Positions 1 through 7,010 of a DNA stretch of 50,796 nucleotides are shown piece by piece; the first letter of the stretch is position 1; each line of letters begins with the position of its first letter. Below the pieces are notes generated by a model. The model was not told the origin of the DNA. It ran no database searches and was given only the letters and a program-made list of their open reading frames with translations. Origin of the DNA: Mesorhizobium sp. Z1-4 (GTDB lineage Bacteria > Pseudomonadota > Alphaproteobacteria > Rhizobiales > Rhizobiaceae); contig NZ_RCIO01000009.1 in NCBI RefSeq assembly GCF_004000235.1, positions 1-50,796 of the forward strand, read 5' to 3'. The position numbers and the translations under genes were made by a program.

Positions 1-1
1 T

Positions 2-706
2 GCGCTGGTAGAACGCTTCGGGCCCATTACCATCATCCGAGAGGAAGCGGAGCCGAAAGGCCTGTTCCTGCGACGGCGGATGAGAAGGCTCGGTGTGGTG
101 ACGGTCACGGGGCAGGTGCTGTTCGTGATTCTATCGAAATTCATCGTGTTGATGAGCCGCGCAAAGCGTAGACGTATCGTCGCCGAATATGGCGCCAACG
201 CCGACTTTCCGTCCGGTTGCGAGACGATAGAGGTACCGAGCGTGAATTCTCCGGCCTGCCGCGAAGCGCTTCGCGCCATGTCGCCAGACGCTGTGATGGT
301 CGTGGGAACACGCATCATCAGCGGGGAGACGCTCGGCTGCGTCGAGGCGCCCTTCATCAACTACCATCCCGGGCTGACGCCCCAATATCGTGGCATGAAC
401 GGCGCTTATTGGACACTCGTCGGAGGTGACGAAGAAAACCTCGCTGTGACGCTGCATCTCGTCGACAAGGGCGTCGATACCGGCGATGTCCTTTATCAGG
501 AGCGGGTCAGCATGCCGGCCGGCAACAACATCATGACCTATCACCACTACATGGCGGTTATGGCGCGACCCTTCGCCGTGAAGTCCGTGGAGGACGCACT
601 TTCCGGCCGCTTGAAGCCGCGAAGGTCTGACCTGCCTTCCAAACAGTGGTTCCACCCCACGCTCTGGGGCTATCTGTGGACGGGCCTGACACGTCGCGTA
701 TGGTAA
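2..706 (+). CDS. Formyltransferase family protein, 5' end outside window
   Basis: The reading frame is open from the first bases of the window, so the N-terminus is missing; the first internal ATG is at 80 but upstream codons (ERFGPITIIREE) look coding. The motif INYHPGLTPQYRG followed by GVDTGDVLYQE is the conserved core of the formyltransferase fold (Met-tRNA formyltransferase, PurN, sugar N-formyltransferases), in which the Asn, His and a later Asp (here in VDKGVDTGD) are catalytic. These enzymes move a formyl group from N10-formyl-tetrahydrofolate to an amine. The usual C-terminal domain of Fmt is absent, so a sugar or surface-polysaccharide formyltransferase is more likely than Fmt itself. 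The substrate cannot be told from sequence. Confidence 0.8.
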   Translation, partial: ALVERFGPITIIREEAEPKGLFLRRRMRRLGVVTVTGQVLFVILSKFIVLMSRAKRRRIVAEYGANADFPSGCETIEVPSVNSPACREALRAMSPDAVMVVGTRIISGETLGCVEAPFINYHPGLTPQYRGMNGAYWTLVGGDEENLAVTLHLVDKGVDTGDVLYQERVSMPAGNNIMTYHHYMAVMARPFAVKSVEDALSGRLKPRRSDLPSKQWFHPTLWGYLWTGLTRRVW

Positions 707-897
707 TCGCAGCGGACAATCTAGTCGTGCGAGATGAATTACAGCGACTGGTAGAGGCTCTTCCTGACCTAACTCGATGCCAAACGCCGGCCGGTGCCCC
801 CTTGCGCGAACGCGACAAGGACGATCTCCTGTCGCCGGGTTCAAAGGCCCAGATCAACTGGGTACTGGTAGACAGCAACGGACCAACCAATCGATAA
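700..897 (+). CDS. Possible small hypothetical protein
   Basis: A 65-codon frame opens with an ATG that overlaps the formyltransferase stop codon by 7 bases, which would allow translational coupling. The peptide is charged, with no signal peptide, membrane segment or motif I recognise. No clear ribosome binding site is visible apart from the coupling. It may equally be a chance frame in the trailer of the formyltransferase gene. Confidence 0.2.
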   Translation: MVIAADNLVVRDELQRLVEALPDLTRCQTPAGAPLRERDKDDLLSPGSKAQINWVLVDSNGPTNR

Positions 898-956
898 CCG
901 CGCACTCAAAGCCGCCTGCAAGGGTAGCGTAGGTAGAAATTCTTTCTGGAACAACG

Positions 957-1226
957 CTACTGGATCAGCATATCCGTGATCTGATTCACGCCGTGGCGTG
1001 AATCATAGGCGATGATAACCGTGATGCCTTCAACAATCACGCTCACATCCATTTCCGCGGGCAGCTTATAGGTCTTGCCGTCGTCGAGCGTAATGGTCAT
1101 CTCATCGGGATCGACCTGCCTGACCTCGCCTTCTGTATCCGCTGCCAACGAGCCTCCCGTGTCCGCCGCATGCGCACTCGCCGTTACTAACATCAACGCC
1201 TACGCGGCAGCGACTATCGAGCGCAT
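957..1226 (-). pseudogene. DUF1344 periplasmic protein with amber codon in signal peptide
   Basis: The mature part (VRQVDPDEMTITLDDGKTYKLP, then VIVEGITVIIAYD) matches the short DUF1344 family of alphaproteobacterial secreted proteins of about 80-90 residues. The natural start is the ATG at 1226, 8-9 bases after AAGGAC. It opens MRSIVAAA, meets an in-frame TAG at 1202-1200, then continues ALMLVTASAHAADTG in the same frame. The stop therefore splits the signal peptide in two. Restart at TTG 1196 or ATG 1193 would give only a short hydrophobic stretch before the AHA cleavage site. Either the gene is dead, the restart is used, or the base is a sequence error. Function of the family is not known. 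Confidence 0.7.
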
Positions 1227-1867
1227 TTCCGTGTCCTTTTAGCAGTTTTCACACCCGCATCATGCAGATTGCCTATCCACCTTTCATGACCGGGTACCCC
1301 GCGTCAAGGCAGGAGTTTACCGCTATTCGATAGGTTGCCCGTGCTTTGGCTTGGATGTCGGACAGCTTCGGTTGTCTGGACTTGCCCTGCTGTGGCGAAG
1401 AGCTATTGGCTCACTTTCTGGCCCTCATCAATTTCACCGCATGCGGTATTTGAAGGCGAACAAGGAATGCCGTCTACGGGTTTGTAGAATCCGTCGATGC
1501 ACCAGGCCAGGGCGCTTTCGGCCGGCGAACCGTAAATACGGCCGGAAGAACGAACAATCCCGGATCGACCGCCCACACGCCATGGACGACGAAGCGCAAC
1601 GGCTCGAGATCATGCCATGCATCTCGGCTCAACCTGGGTCAGAGAAAATCGTCGCAGCAACGCCCAGTTCATTTTCGAATAATTCCGCCGAATGTTCGCG
1701 CCCACCTTTGGGCCGAGTAGTGATCGAAGAACCAACGGATTGGAATGATGGCGGTAACTGGAGACAATGGCACGTTCCTGATCTAGTGGCCGGCCTGGGC
1801 GCGCTTTGGTGATGCGCGTCCAACGGCGTATCTATCTCCATGAACAGCTACTGCGACCGGTAACACG
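1227..1867. other. Gene-poor stretch, probably decayed sequence
   Basis: No convincing gene was found here. Several 60-150 codon frames exist on both strands but lack motifs and ribosome binding sites. On the minus strand short protein-like runs such as IIPIRWFFDHYSAQRWARTFG and WAVDPGLFVLPAVF appear in different frames and are broken by stops, which looks like the remains of a membrane-protein gene that I cannot name. Confidence 0.3.
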
Positions 1868-2604
1868 TCAACCGATTGGATCCGGATGTCCGGCGAGGCT
1901 CTGCGTTCCGACGACGATCGGCGAACCGGTCGGGACACGCCCGTATAGGTCGATGACGTCCTGGTTCATCATCCTGACACAACCGCTGGAGAGGATTTGC
2001 CGATTGTCCAGTATTCCGGCGATCCATGAATACGATAAAGTGTGTCGACCCCGTTCTTGAAAATATAGAGCGCTCGCGCGCCGAGCGGATTGTCCAAACC
2101 CGGCGGCATACCGCCGTTTGCGGCACTCCATCTGGCGAGTTCTGGCTGCCGGGCGATCATCTCCTCCGGAGGCGTCCATTTGGGCCATTGCTGTTTCCAA
2201 CCGACGCGGGCGCGGCCCGACCATGCGTAGCCGGCGCGCCCCAGGCCAACTCCGTATCGCAATGCTTTCCCTCCCTCCTGTATGAGGAAGAGAAAGAACC
2301 TGTCGGTATCGATGATGATTGTGCCGACCTGTTCGGTCGTGGCGTAGTCGACCTGCCGACGGTAGAATTTCGACGGAACCCTTTTGAGGTTCACCGCCGG
2401 GATCGGAAATCGCTCCTTTGGCCTAGGCCCATACATCAGGGCATAGGAGGGACCAGGTCCTGGAACGGACGGTTTTCCCTCCACCGGCGCCCTTGTGACG
2501 CAACCCGCGAGCGACAGCCCCGCGAATGCGGCAGCCCCGCTCAGCAGTCGGCGGCGATTCACTTGATGGCCGGTCAACACAGGCGCACTACCTACCGGCT
2601 TCAT
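1868..2604 (-). pseudogene. L,D-transpeptidase (YkuD) pseudogene, frameshifted before catalytic Cys
   Basis: The frame starts at ATG 2604 (GGAG 7 bases upstream; an ATG at 2625 is possible), with a twin-arginine-like NRRRLLSG signal and a LAGC lipobox. It runs through the YkuD fold (GTIIIDTDRFFLFLIQ, GLGRAGYAWSGRARVGWK, YRIHGSPEYWTIGK). After TIGK one base is missing near 1990-1996, so the catalytic SSGCVRMMNQDVIDLY block lies in another frame and the original frame ends at 1969. Compared with the intact relative at 28243-28956, five bases occupy the place of two codons. The enzyme would form 3-3 peptidoglycan cross-links, but without its nucleophilic Cys this copy should be inactive. Confidence 0.85.
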
Positions 2605-2784
2605 AAGAGATCTCCATTTCGCCATCCGAACTTCCCGCGCGGAAGACATACTGCTTTCATGTGAATGTGGCGGTTTTCCCCGCGACGATCCGTATCCACG
2701 GAATCTCCTCTCGGTTGAACCGGCACAATACCGGTTTCCTGCCGCTTCCAGCAGGTGGAAGGTCCAGGGCGACAAGAACCAGGG

Positions 2785-3066
2785 TCAGCCCTTTTGCGGA
2801 AGTTCGGCGGCGAGCGGAAGGGCGACCTCCACGCAAAGCCCGCCGCCCTCCCTGTTCCGCAGCCGGATGTCCCCGCAATTGGCGCGAACCAGGGTGCGGG
2901 CAATGGTCAGACCGAGTCCCGTGCCACCGGATTCCCTGCTTCTGGAGTCTTCGAGTCTGACAAACGGATCGAACACCTCTTCCAGCTTGTCTTCGGGAAT
3001 GCCGGGTCCCCAGTCGCAGATCTGAATCTCGGCCATGTCGTGGTTTGCCGCTGCCGGGCCCGGCAC
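2785..3066 (-). pseudogene. C-terminal fragment of a sensor histidine kinase
   Basis: The translation contains the G1 box (DWGPGIPEDKLEEVFDPFVRLE) and the G2 box (GGTGLGLTIARTLV) of a HATPase_c domain, ending with LCVEVALPLA. The N box, the H box with the phosphorylated His and all sensor parts are missing: upstream of about 3050 the frame turns to unrelated sequence that abuts the next, divergent gene. This is therefore a 3' remnant of a two-component kinase, such as those often next to copper genes, and no response regulator is nearby. It cannot work alone. Confidence 0.8.
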
Positions 3067-3163
3067 CGCTGAACCTTGCCATGCACATTCTGGTCACGTT
3101 CTTCCTGTTCGATGCCGACCATCCGAATCGCCAACAGCTCAGCGACAGTGCCGGTCAGCCAGA

Positions 3164-3574
3164 ATGCATCGAACGATCCTTTCGGCGGTGATGGTCCTTG
3201 GGCTGGTCGTGGCTCATTTTTCGGCGATGGCCGATGATCATTTGGGCACCACTGTCGCCATCGAGAACGCATTCGATGGCGCCCACACGCACGACAAGCC
3301 CGACACCCATTGCCCGCCCGCGGCATCCTGCGAGCATACGCTTTCGGGCCTGACGCCGGTTTCGGGCACGATACGCCTCACGCATCCTCACCCCGTCGGC
3401 CAGGACAGCGGCGATCGGGATCCCGATACCCGCGAACCGGGCGTCGATCCGCCGGTCCCACGCACCGCTCCCGTTCCTTCGAAACATAACGAAGGTCTTC
3501 GGGGCCTCCCTCCGGGAGCGGACGAACGGCCTTTACCTATCCGACTACCGATATGGAGAATGGAATGCGTATAA
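3164..3574 (+). CDS. Small secreted hypothetical protein upstream of pseudoazurin
   Basis: This 136-residue frame starts MHRTILSAVMVLGLVVAHFSAMA, a good signal peptide. The mature part has a Cys-containing HCPPAASCEH segment, a RLTHPHPVG segment and a Pro-rich tail. It is not a family I can name. Similar short secreted proteins with a few Cys residues head two other gene clusters in this window (21980-22318 and 27747-28097). It overlaps the pseudoazurin start by about ten bases, so the two are probably cotranscribed and coupled. A role in metal handling is inferred from context only. Confidence 0.6.
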   Translation: MHRTILSAVMVLGLVVAHFSAMADDHLGTTVAIENAFDGAHTHDKPDTHCPPAASCEHTLSGLTPVSGTIRLTHPHPVGQDSGDRDPDTREPGVDPPVPRTAPVPSKHNEGLRGLPPGADERPLPIRLPIWRMECV

Positions 3575-4017
3575 ATCGCATGCCCTTGGCACTGTTGTGT
3601 GCCTTCGTCACCGCCGGGACCGGTCTCGTTCCGGCCCGTGCGGAAACAACCGCCACTGTCGAAATGCTGAACCGGAAGGGCGACGAACGTTTCGTCTATT
3701 CCGAAACGCTGGTTCGAATCGAACCGGGGGACAAGATCAGATTCGCGGCCGCAGACAAGGGGCACAACGCGGTTTCAGTCGCGGGCATGCTCCCCACCGG
3801 CGCGGATCCTATCAGCGTTCCGTTCAACAAGGATGGTGAGATCACGCTGACCAGGCCCGGCCTGTACGGGATCAAGTGTACACCGCATGTCGGCCTGGGC
3901 ATGGTTGCCCTTGTTGTCGTCGGCAAACCCGTCGATCTCGATGCGGCTGTCGACGCCGCAAGCGATCTACCAAGCAAAGCCAAATCCCGCATGTTCGAGC
4001 TGCTTTCGCAGCTCTGA
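3565..4017 (+). CDS. Pseudoazurin (blue copper electron carrier)
   Basis: A 150-residue periplasmic cupredoxin. The signal peptide ends near ARA (residue 26). The type 1 copper ligands are visible: His67 in GHNAV, then Cys105, His108 and Met113 in IKCTPHVGLGM, the spacing typical of pseudoazurin. The family passes electrons to copper nitrite reductase, cytochrome peroxidases and similar enzymes. An ATG at 3553 is also in frame, but GGAG at 3555 sits correctly for ATG 3565, so the latter is chosen. No nitrite reductase is in this window; the two multicopper oxidases further on are possible but unproven partners. Confidence 0.9.
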   Translation: MRINRMPLALLCAFVTAGTGLVPARAETTATVEMLNRKGDERFVYSETLVRIEPGDKIRFAAADKGHNAVSVAGMLPTGADPISVPFNKDGEITLTRPGLYGIKCTPHVGLGMVALVVVGKPVDLDAAVDAASDLPSKAKSRMFELLSQL

Positions 4018-4048
4018 ACCGACCACCCAACCAATCAGGACAGACCCA

Positions 4049-4561
4049 ATGGTTAAGACCGTAACACGCATCCTCCCCCTCGCTGCCGCCATCGGCGCCG
4101 CGTTGCTGCTAGGCGCAGTCGCTGCGCGCGCCGATGCCGGCCATGGAAACGGCTCCGTGCCATTCGGCAAGCCGGGTCATGCCGCCCAAGTCGATCGCAC
4201 GATCGAGCTCGACGTCGACGGCATGAGTTACAGCATGGAGAAGCTTGACGTGAAGGCCGGTGAGACGATCAGGTTCGTGATCAGGAACGAGAGCGAGATC
4301 GAGCACGACTTCACGATCGGCGACAAGGCAACGCAGAAGTCGCACCGCGCCGAGATGGCGGAAATGATGGAGCACATGGGCCCCGGGTCTGCCACAATGG
4401 AGCATGACGACCCGAACGCCGTGTTCCTCGAGGCCGGCCAGACCCGCGAGCTGATCTGGATCTTCGACAAGGCCGGAAATTTCGAGTTCGCGTGCAACGT
4501 TCCCGGACATTACGAGGCGGGAATGCACGGCCCGATCACCGTCGGTGACAACGACGCGTAG
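4049..4561 (+). CDS. Cupredoxin-like copper-binding protein
   Basis: A 170-residue secreted protein with signal peptide MVKTVTRILPLAAAIGAALLL...ARA. The cupredoxin fold is shown by VKAGETIRFVIRNESEIEHDF (His86) and FACNVPGHYEAGM (Cys149, His154, Met159), a complete type 1 site. Between them lies a Met/His-rich insert (residues 103-120, EMAEMMEHMGPG...MEHDD) that could bind further copper. AGGA stands 8 bases before ATG 4049. It follows pseudoazurin by 31 bases and likely shares its transcript. Such proteins act as periplasmic copper stores or carriers; which it is here is an inference. Confidence 0.85.
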   Translation: MVKTVTRILPLAAAIGAALLLGAVAARADAGHGNGSVPFGKPGHAAQVDRTIELDVDGMSYSMEKLDVKAGETIRFVIRNESEIEHDFTIGDKATQKSHRAEMAEMMEHMGPGSATMEHDDPNAVFLEAGQTRELIWIFDKAGNFEFACNVPGHYEAGMHGPITVGDNDA

Positions 4562-4573
4562 TTTCGCCACGAG

Positions 4574-4600
4574 GATCCCGTCGGCAATGCCGGCGGGATC
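4574..4600 (+). terminator. Strong hairpin after the cupredoxin operon
   Basis: A 12-bp stem (GATCCCGTCGGC with GCCGGCGGGATC, one G-T wobble) with an AAT loop begins 12 bases after the cupredoxin stop codon. There is no T-tract after it, so it may be a stabilising 3' end rather than a classical intrinsic terminator. Confidence 0.55.
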
Positions 4601-5096
4601 TACCCAAGCAGACAGCGAACACATCGTTACCTGCAGCATCGAATCCTCGCGGCCGCCGATGGCACGCGATTGAACCGTTTGCACGGCGTCCGAGTCCGAA
4701 GCTCTACTCTCAAGCTCGAAAGTCTCGCGACTCCACTGATCGCTTGGAACAAGACCAATCAGCTACCGTATCACACACGACAGCTTTGGTTTGTCAGTCG
4801 GCTTCGACGTCCTGCTCCATCGCCGTCACACTTCCTTGCACAAGTTCCGTCCATATGCTTTGGGTTCGCTGTTCGGCACAGTTTTGGGCGCACTGCCTGC
4901 TGTAAGCCATTGTGCCCATATTCATTTTTAGAATTGATTGTTCGTCCGCTTGGACCAACGGATCCAACAATGATCCTATCCCGCAAATAAGCTTGATTCA
5001 TGCTGGAAAAGACGACAAGACCGAAGCGACTGAGGTGACCGGCCCGATCCGAATGCTTCGGCGACCTTCCGACGCTGAAAAGTCCAGGACAGCAGG
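4601..5096. other. Intergenic region upstream of traR
   Basis: About 500 bases with no convincing gene on either strand. It must hold the traR promoter. I looked for the 18-bp tra box palindrome bound by TraR in Ti plasmids and did not see a clear match. Confidence 0.4.
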
Positions 5097-5825
5097 ATGC
5101 AGAACGACCCAAACAATCGTCTCCTCGATCATCACATCGGCAACTTCATTGATGCGCTCGAGGTCTGCCAGGACGAGGCCTCGGTCAGATTCTCGTTGAA
5201 AACCTTTGCCAGGGATTCGGGGTTCAGCCGGTTCGTCTATGCCGACATGGGAGCGAAGAACATCCGCCGTTACTCTGACTATCCTGACGAATGGCAGCGT
5301 CGATACCTGTCTCGAAACTACGTGGCGCGCGATCCGATCGTCGCCACGGCAAAGCGGACCATGCGACCGACCGTCTGGTCGATCAAAGACCGGAATCGCT
5401 ATGGCGCGGAGCAACGCAACGTAATGGACGAGGCAAATGAATTCGGGATCGCCTCCGGTATGATGGTGCCGATACATGGCGGTTTCGGGCGGACGGCTCT
5501 CCTAGCACTCGCCTCTGATCACTCGGATGCACCGGACATCGCCGTCCGCGATGTTGCATATGTCGCGACTGCGGTCGCCTATGTCCACATCAACCTGTTG
5601 CGACTTTCCAATCGGACTATTGACGCGGCGGAAAACTCGCTGTCACCACGTGAGCAAACCTGCCTGATCTGGGCTTCGTTGGGAAAGACAAAGGCAGAGA
5701 CAGCACGGCTGCTGGGCATTTCAGAAAAAACTGTCCGTTACTATCTCGATTGCACGCGCGACAAGCTTGGCGCCGTCAACACCATCAACGCCGTCAGGAT
5801 CGCAGCCGAACGCGGTTTTCTGTAG
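5097..5825 (+). CDS. traR: TraR-type LuxR-family quorum-sensing regulator
   Basis: A 242-residue LuxR protein. Residues 15-165 form the autoinducer-binding domain and keep the residues that contact acyl-homoserine lactone in TraR: Trp66 and Tyr70 (YPDEWQRRY), Asp79 (ARDPIV), Trp94 and the Gly-rich stretch EFGIASGMMVPIHGGFGRTA. Residues 178-242 form the GerE helix-turn-helix (LSPREQTCLIWASLGKTKAETARLLGISEKTVR, shown in part). In Ti plasmids TraR bound to its signal activates tra and trb operons. A convergent traM lies 15 bases downstream. No traI/luxI synthase is in the window, so the signal must come from elsewhere. Confidence 0.85.
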   Translation: MQNDPNNRLLDHHIGNFIDALEVCQDEASVRFSLKTFARDSGFSRFVYADMGAKNIRRYSDYPDEWQRRYLSRNYVARDPIVATAKRTMRPTVWSIKDRNRYGAEQRNVMDEANEFGIASGMMVPIHGGFGRTALLALASDHSDAPDIAVRDVAYVATAVAYVHINLLRLSNRTIDAAENSLSPREQTCLIWASLGKTKAETARLLGISEKTVRYYLDCTRDKLGAVNTINAVRIAAERGFL

Positions 5826-5840
5826 CCAGACAGCCTTGTA

Positions 5841-6152
5841 TCAATCTGACGCTTCGGGCAGATCCGGCACGTATCCGAGCCGATCCACCAACAAGTTGAC
5901 TACGACCAGTTGTGCCTTGTTGTTAAGCATCGCGTGGACATAGGCATCTCGCAACGCGCCGCCGCCCTGCCCCCGCGGCGACTTCATTTCCGCATGGGCT
6001 TTTTCGGCCAGATCGAGGAGCCGCCGATGTTCGATGATCGACTGGATGGTCACTGTTTCAAGCTGTGATCTGTTTAGCATAGCGACAACTCCCTCAATTG
6101 CCGCAGCTAGATCACCTTCAAGCGCTTGATGCGTCTTCCAATCTTCGCCCAT
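5841..6152 (-). CDS. traM: TraM-like antiactivator of TraR
   Basis: The 103-residue frame from ATG 6152 matches the size and pattern of Agrobacterium TraM: SQLETVTIQSIIEHRRLLDLAEKAH, then YVHAMLNNKAQLVVVNLLVDRLGYVP near the C-terminus, both helical. TraM binds TraR and blocks DNA binding, setting the threshold for quorum-induced conjugation. The open frame extends to 6665, but that upstream part has unlike composition, overlaps traB debris and resembles no protein, so the short start is used. It converges on traR with a 15-base gap, as expected for a regulatory pair. The ribosome binding site is weak. Confidence 0.8.
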   Translation of the reverse strand: MGEDWKTHQALEGDLAAAIEGVVAMLNRSQLETVTIQSIIEHRRLLDLAEKAHAEMKSPRGQGGGALRDAYVHAMLNNKAQLVVVNLLVDRLGYVPDLPEASD

Positions 6153-6720
6153 GCTCACGCCCCGAAGGCTTGGTCCACGGTGCGCGCCCGCAGACAAAAA
6201 TCCTCGAGCCCAAGCCGGGGGGTAGAAACCGTTTTCCGACGGCCCTGCGACCTTTAGTGCCGAGGCACCTGGACATACGTCACAGGCCCCCGGCCATTGG
6301 CCAGAGAAAATCGGTGCCATTCGGTCGACACCAACCTCGGAAAAGGAGTTTCTACGCTCCAAAGCGGCGCGTACCGCTTCGAGCGCGAAGTTAGGCGAAA
6401 CCAGATGCGATGACCAGACACCATTTGTGCCAGACATCCTTGTCGGAGACGGCCATGAAATCGGCGCAAAATGCTTGACAAGGACTTCCCGCCAGCAGCA
6501 ACCCGAGAACATTCCGCGCCAGGCCGGATCTTTGCAGCGAACTGCCCCGGTGCGACCATCTGATCTGAGCGATGTTCTCCGGCAGCGCCGTTCACGCACC
6601 GCCAGCGACAAGCGGTCCGGTCCGCAGCACGCCCAGCGAACCCCTTGCGGCGAGTTCAAGTCCAATCATCGCGAAGTTGACATGTCGCCTGACAAGGGAG
6701 GAACGAATGTATTGACCGCG
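6153..6720. other. Decayed DNA between traM and the traB remnant
   Basis: No intact gene is visible. The minus strand carries several overlapping frames with Cys-, Trp- and Pro-rich low-plausibility translations and frequent stops. From its position downstream of a traB remnant it could include a lost traH, but I could not align it to any TraH pattern. Confidence 0.3.
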
Positions 6721-6938
6721 TCAGCGATTGAACGCCACGATCAGGTCCAGATCGAACAAACGCGCCTAGAAGACGGCAGCCGCCATTTAAGCCCCGATGA
6801 TGTTGATGCCCCGGCCCACCAGCAGCTACCAATGGTGACAATCGCGTTTGAAGAATGAAATGCCTATTGCATGATTGGCCAAAGGATAAACTGCTCATAG
6901 CATATCAAAGGCGCAATCAACGTCCCGGAAAATCTGCT
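6721..6938 (-). pseudogene. traB: Decayed 3' end of a second traB
   Basis: Read on the minus strand, this stretch is collinear with the last 71 codons of the intact traB at 48459. It keeps SGTLIAPLICYEQFILWPIMQ, then an in-frame TAG, then IGSCWWAG; one base is lost, and the reading continues in another frame as NIIGA*MAAAVF*ARLFDLDLIVAFNR with a stop at 6721. The alignment TGTSIAPLICYEQLIVWP / SGTLIAPLICYEQFILWP is clear, and total length differs by one base only. The fragment begins exactly where a merR remnant ends. It is a molecular scar of a recombination or insertion in traB. Confidence 0.85.
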
Positions 6939-7010
6939 GCCACGGGGTTTGGCCGGCTGCGCGATCAGCCCGCGCCGCTCGTAGAAACGGATGGTCTACA
7001 CGCTGCGGGC
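6936..7010 (-). pseudogene. merR N-terminal remnant fused to the traB scar
   Basis: Directly after the stop of the flavoprotein gene, in the same frame, the minus strand reads ARSV*TIRFYERRGLIAQPAKPRG, which is the start of a MerR-family DNA-binding domain (VETIRFYERRGL) with the Glu codon turned to TAG. It continues in frame, without a gap, into the traB remnant. Only about 24 codons are left, without the effector half. It is not the functional merR of the window, which is at 11159. Confidence 0.75.

Noticed and set aside
1351-1812. A 153-codon open frame on the plus strand
   Set aside because: Arg/Cys/Pro-rich, no start signal and no family; the region is more likely decayed sequence.
4601-5096. 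tra box upstream of traR
   Set aside because: No 18-bp palindrome close to the Ti-plasmid tra box was visible.
6153-6665. Long N-terminal extension of traM
   Set aside because: TraM proteins are about 100 residues; the extension is Cys/Arg/Trp-rich and overlaps decayed tra sequence.
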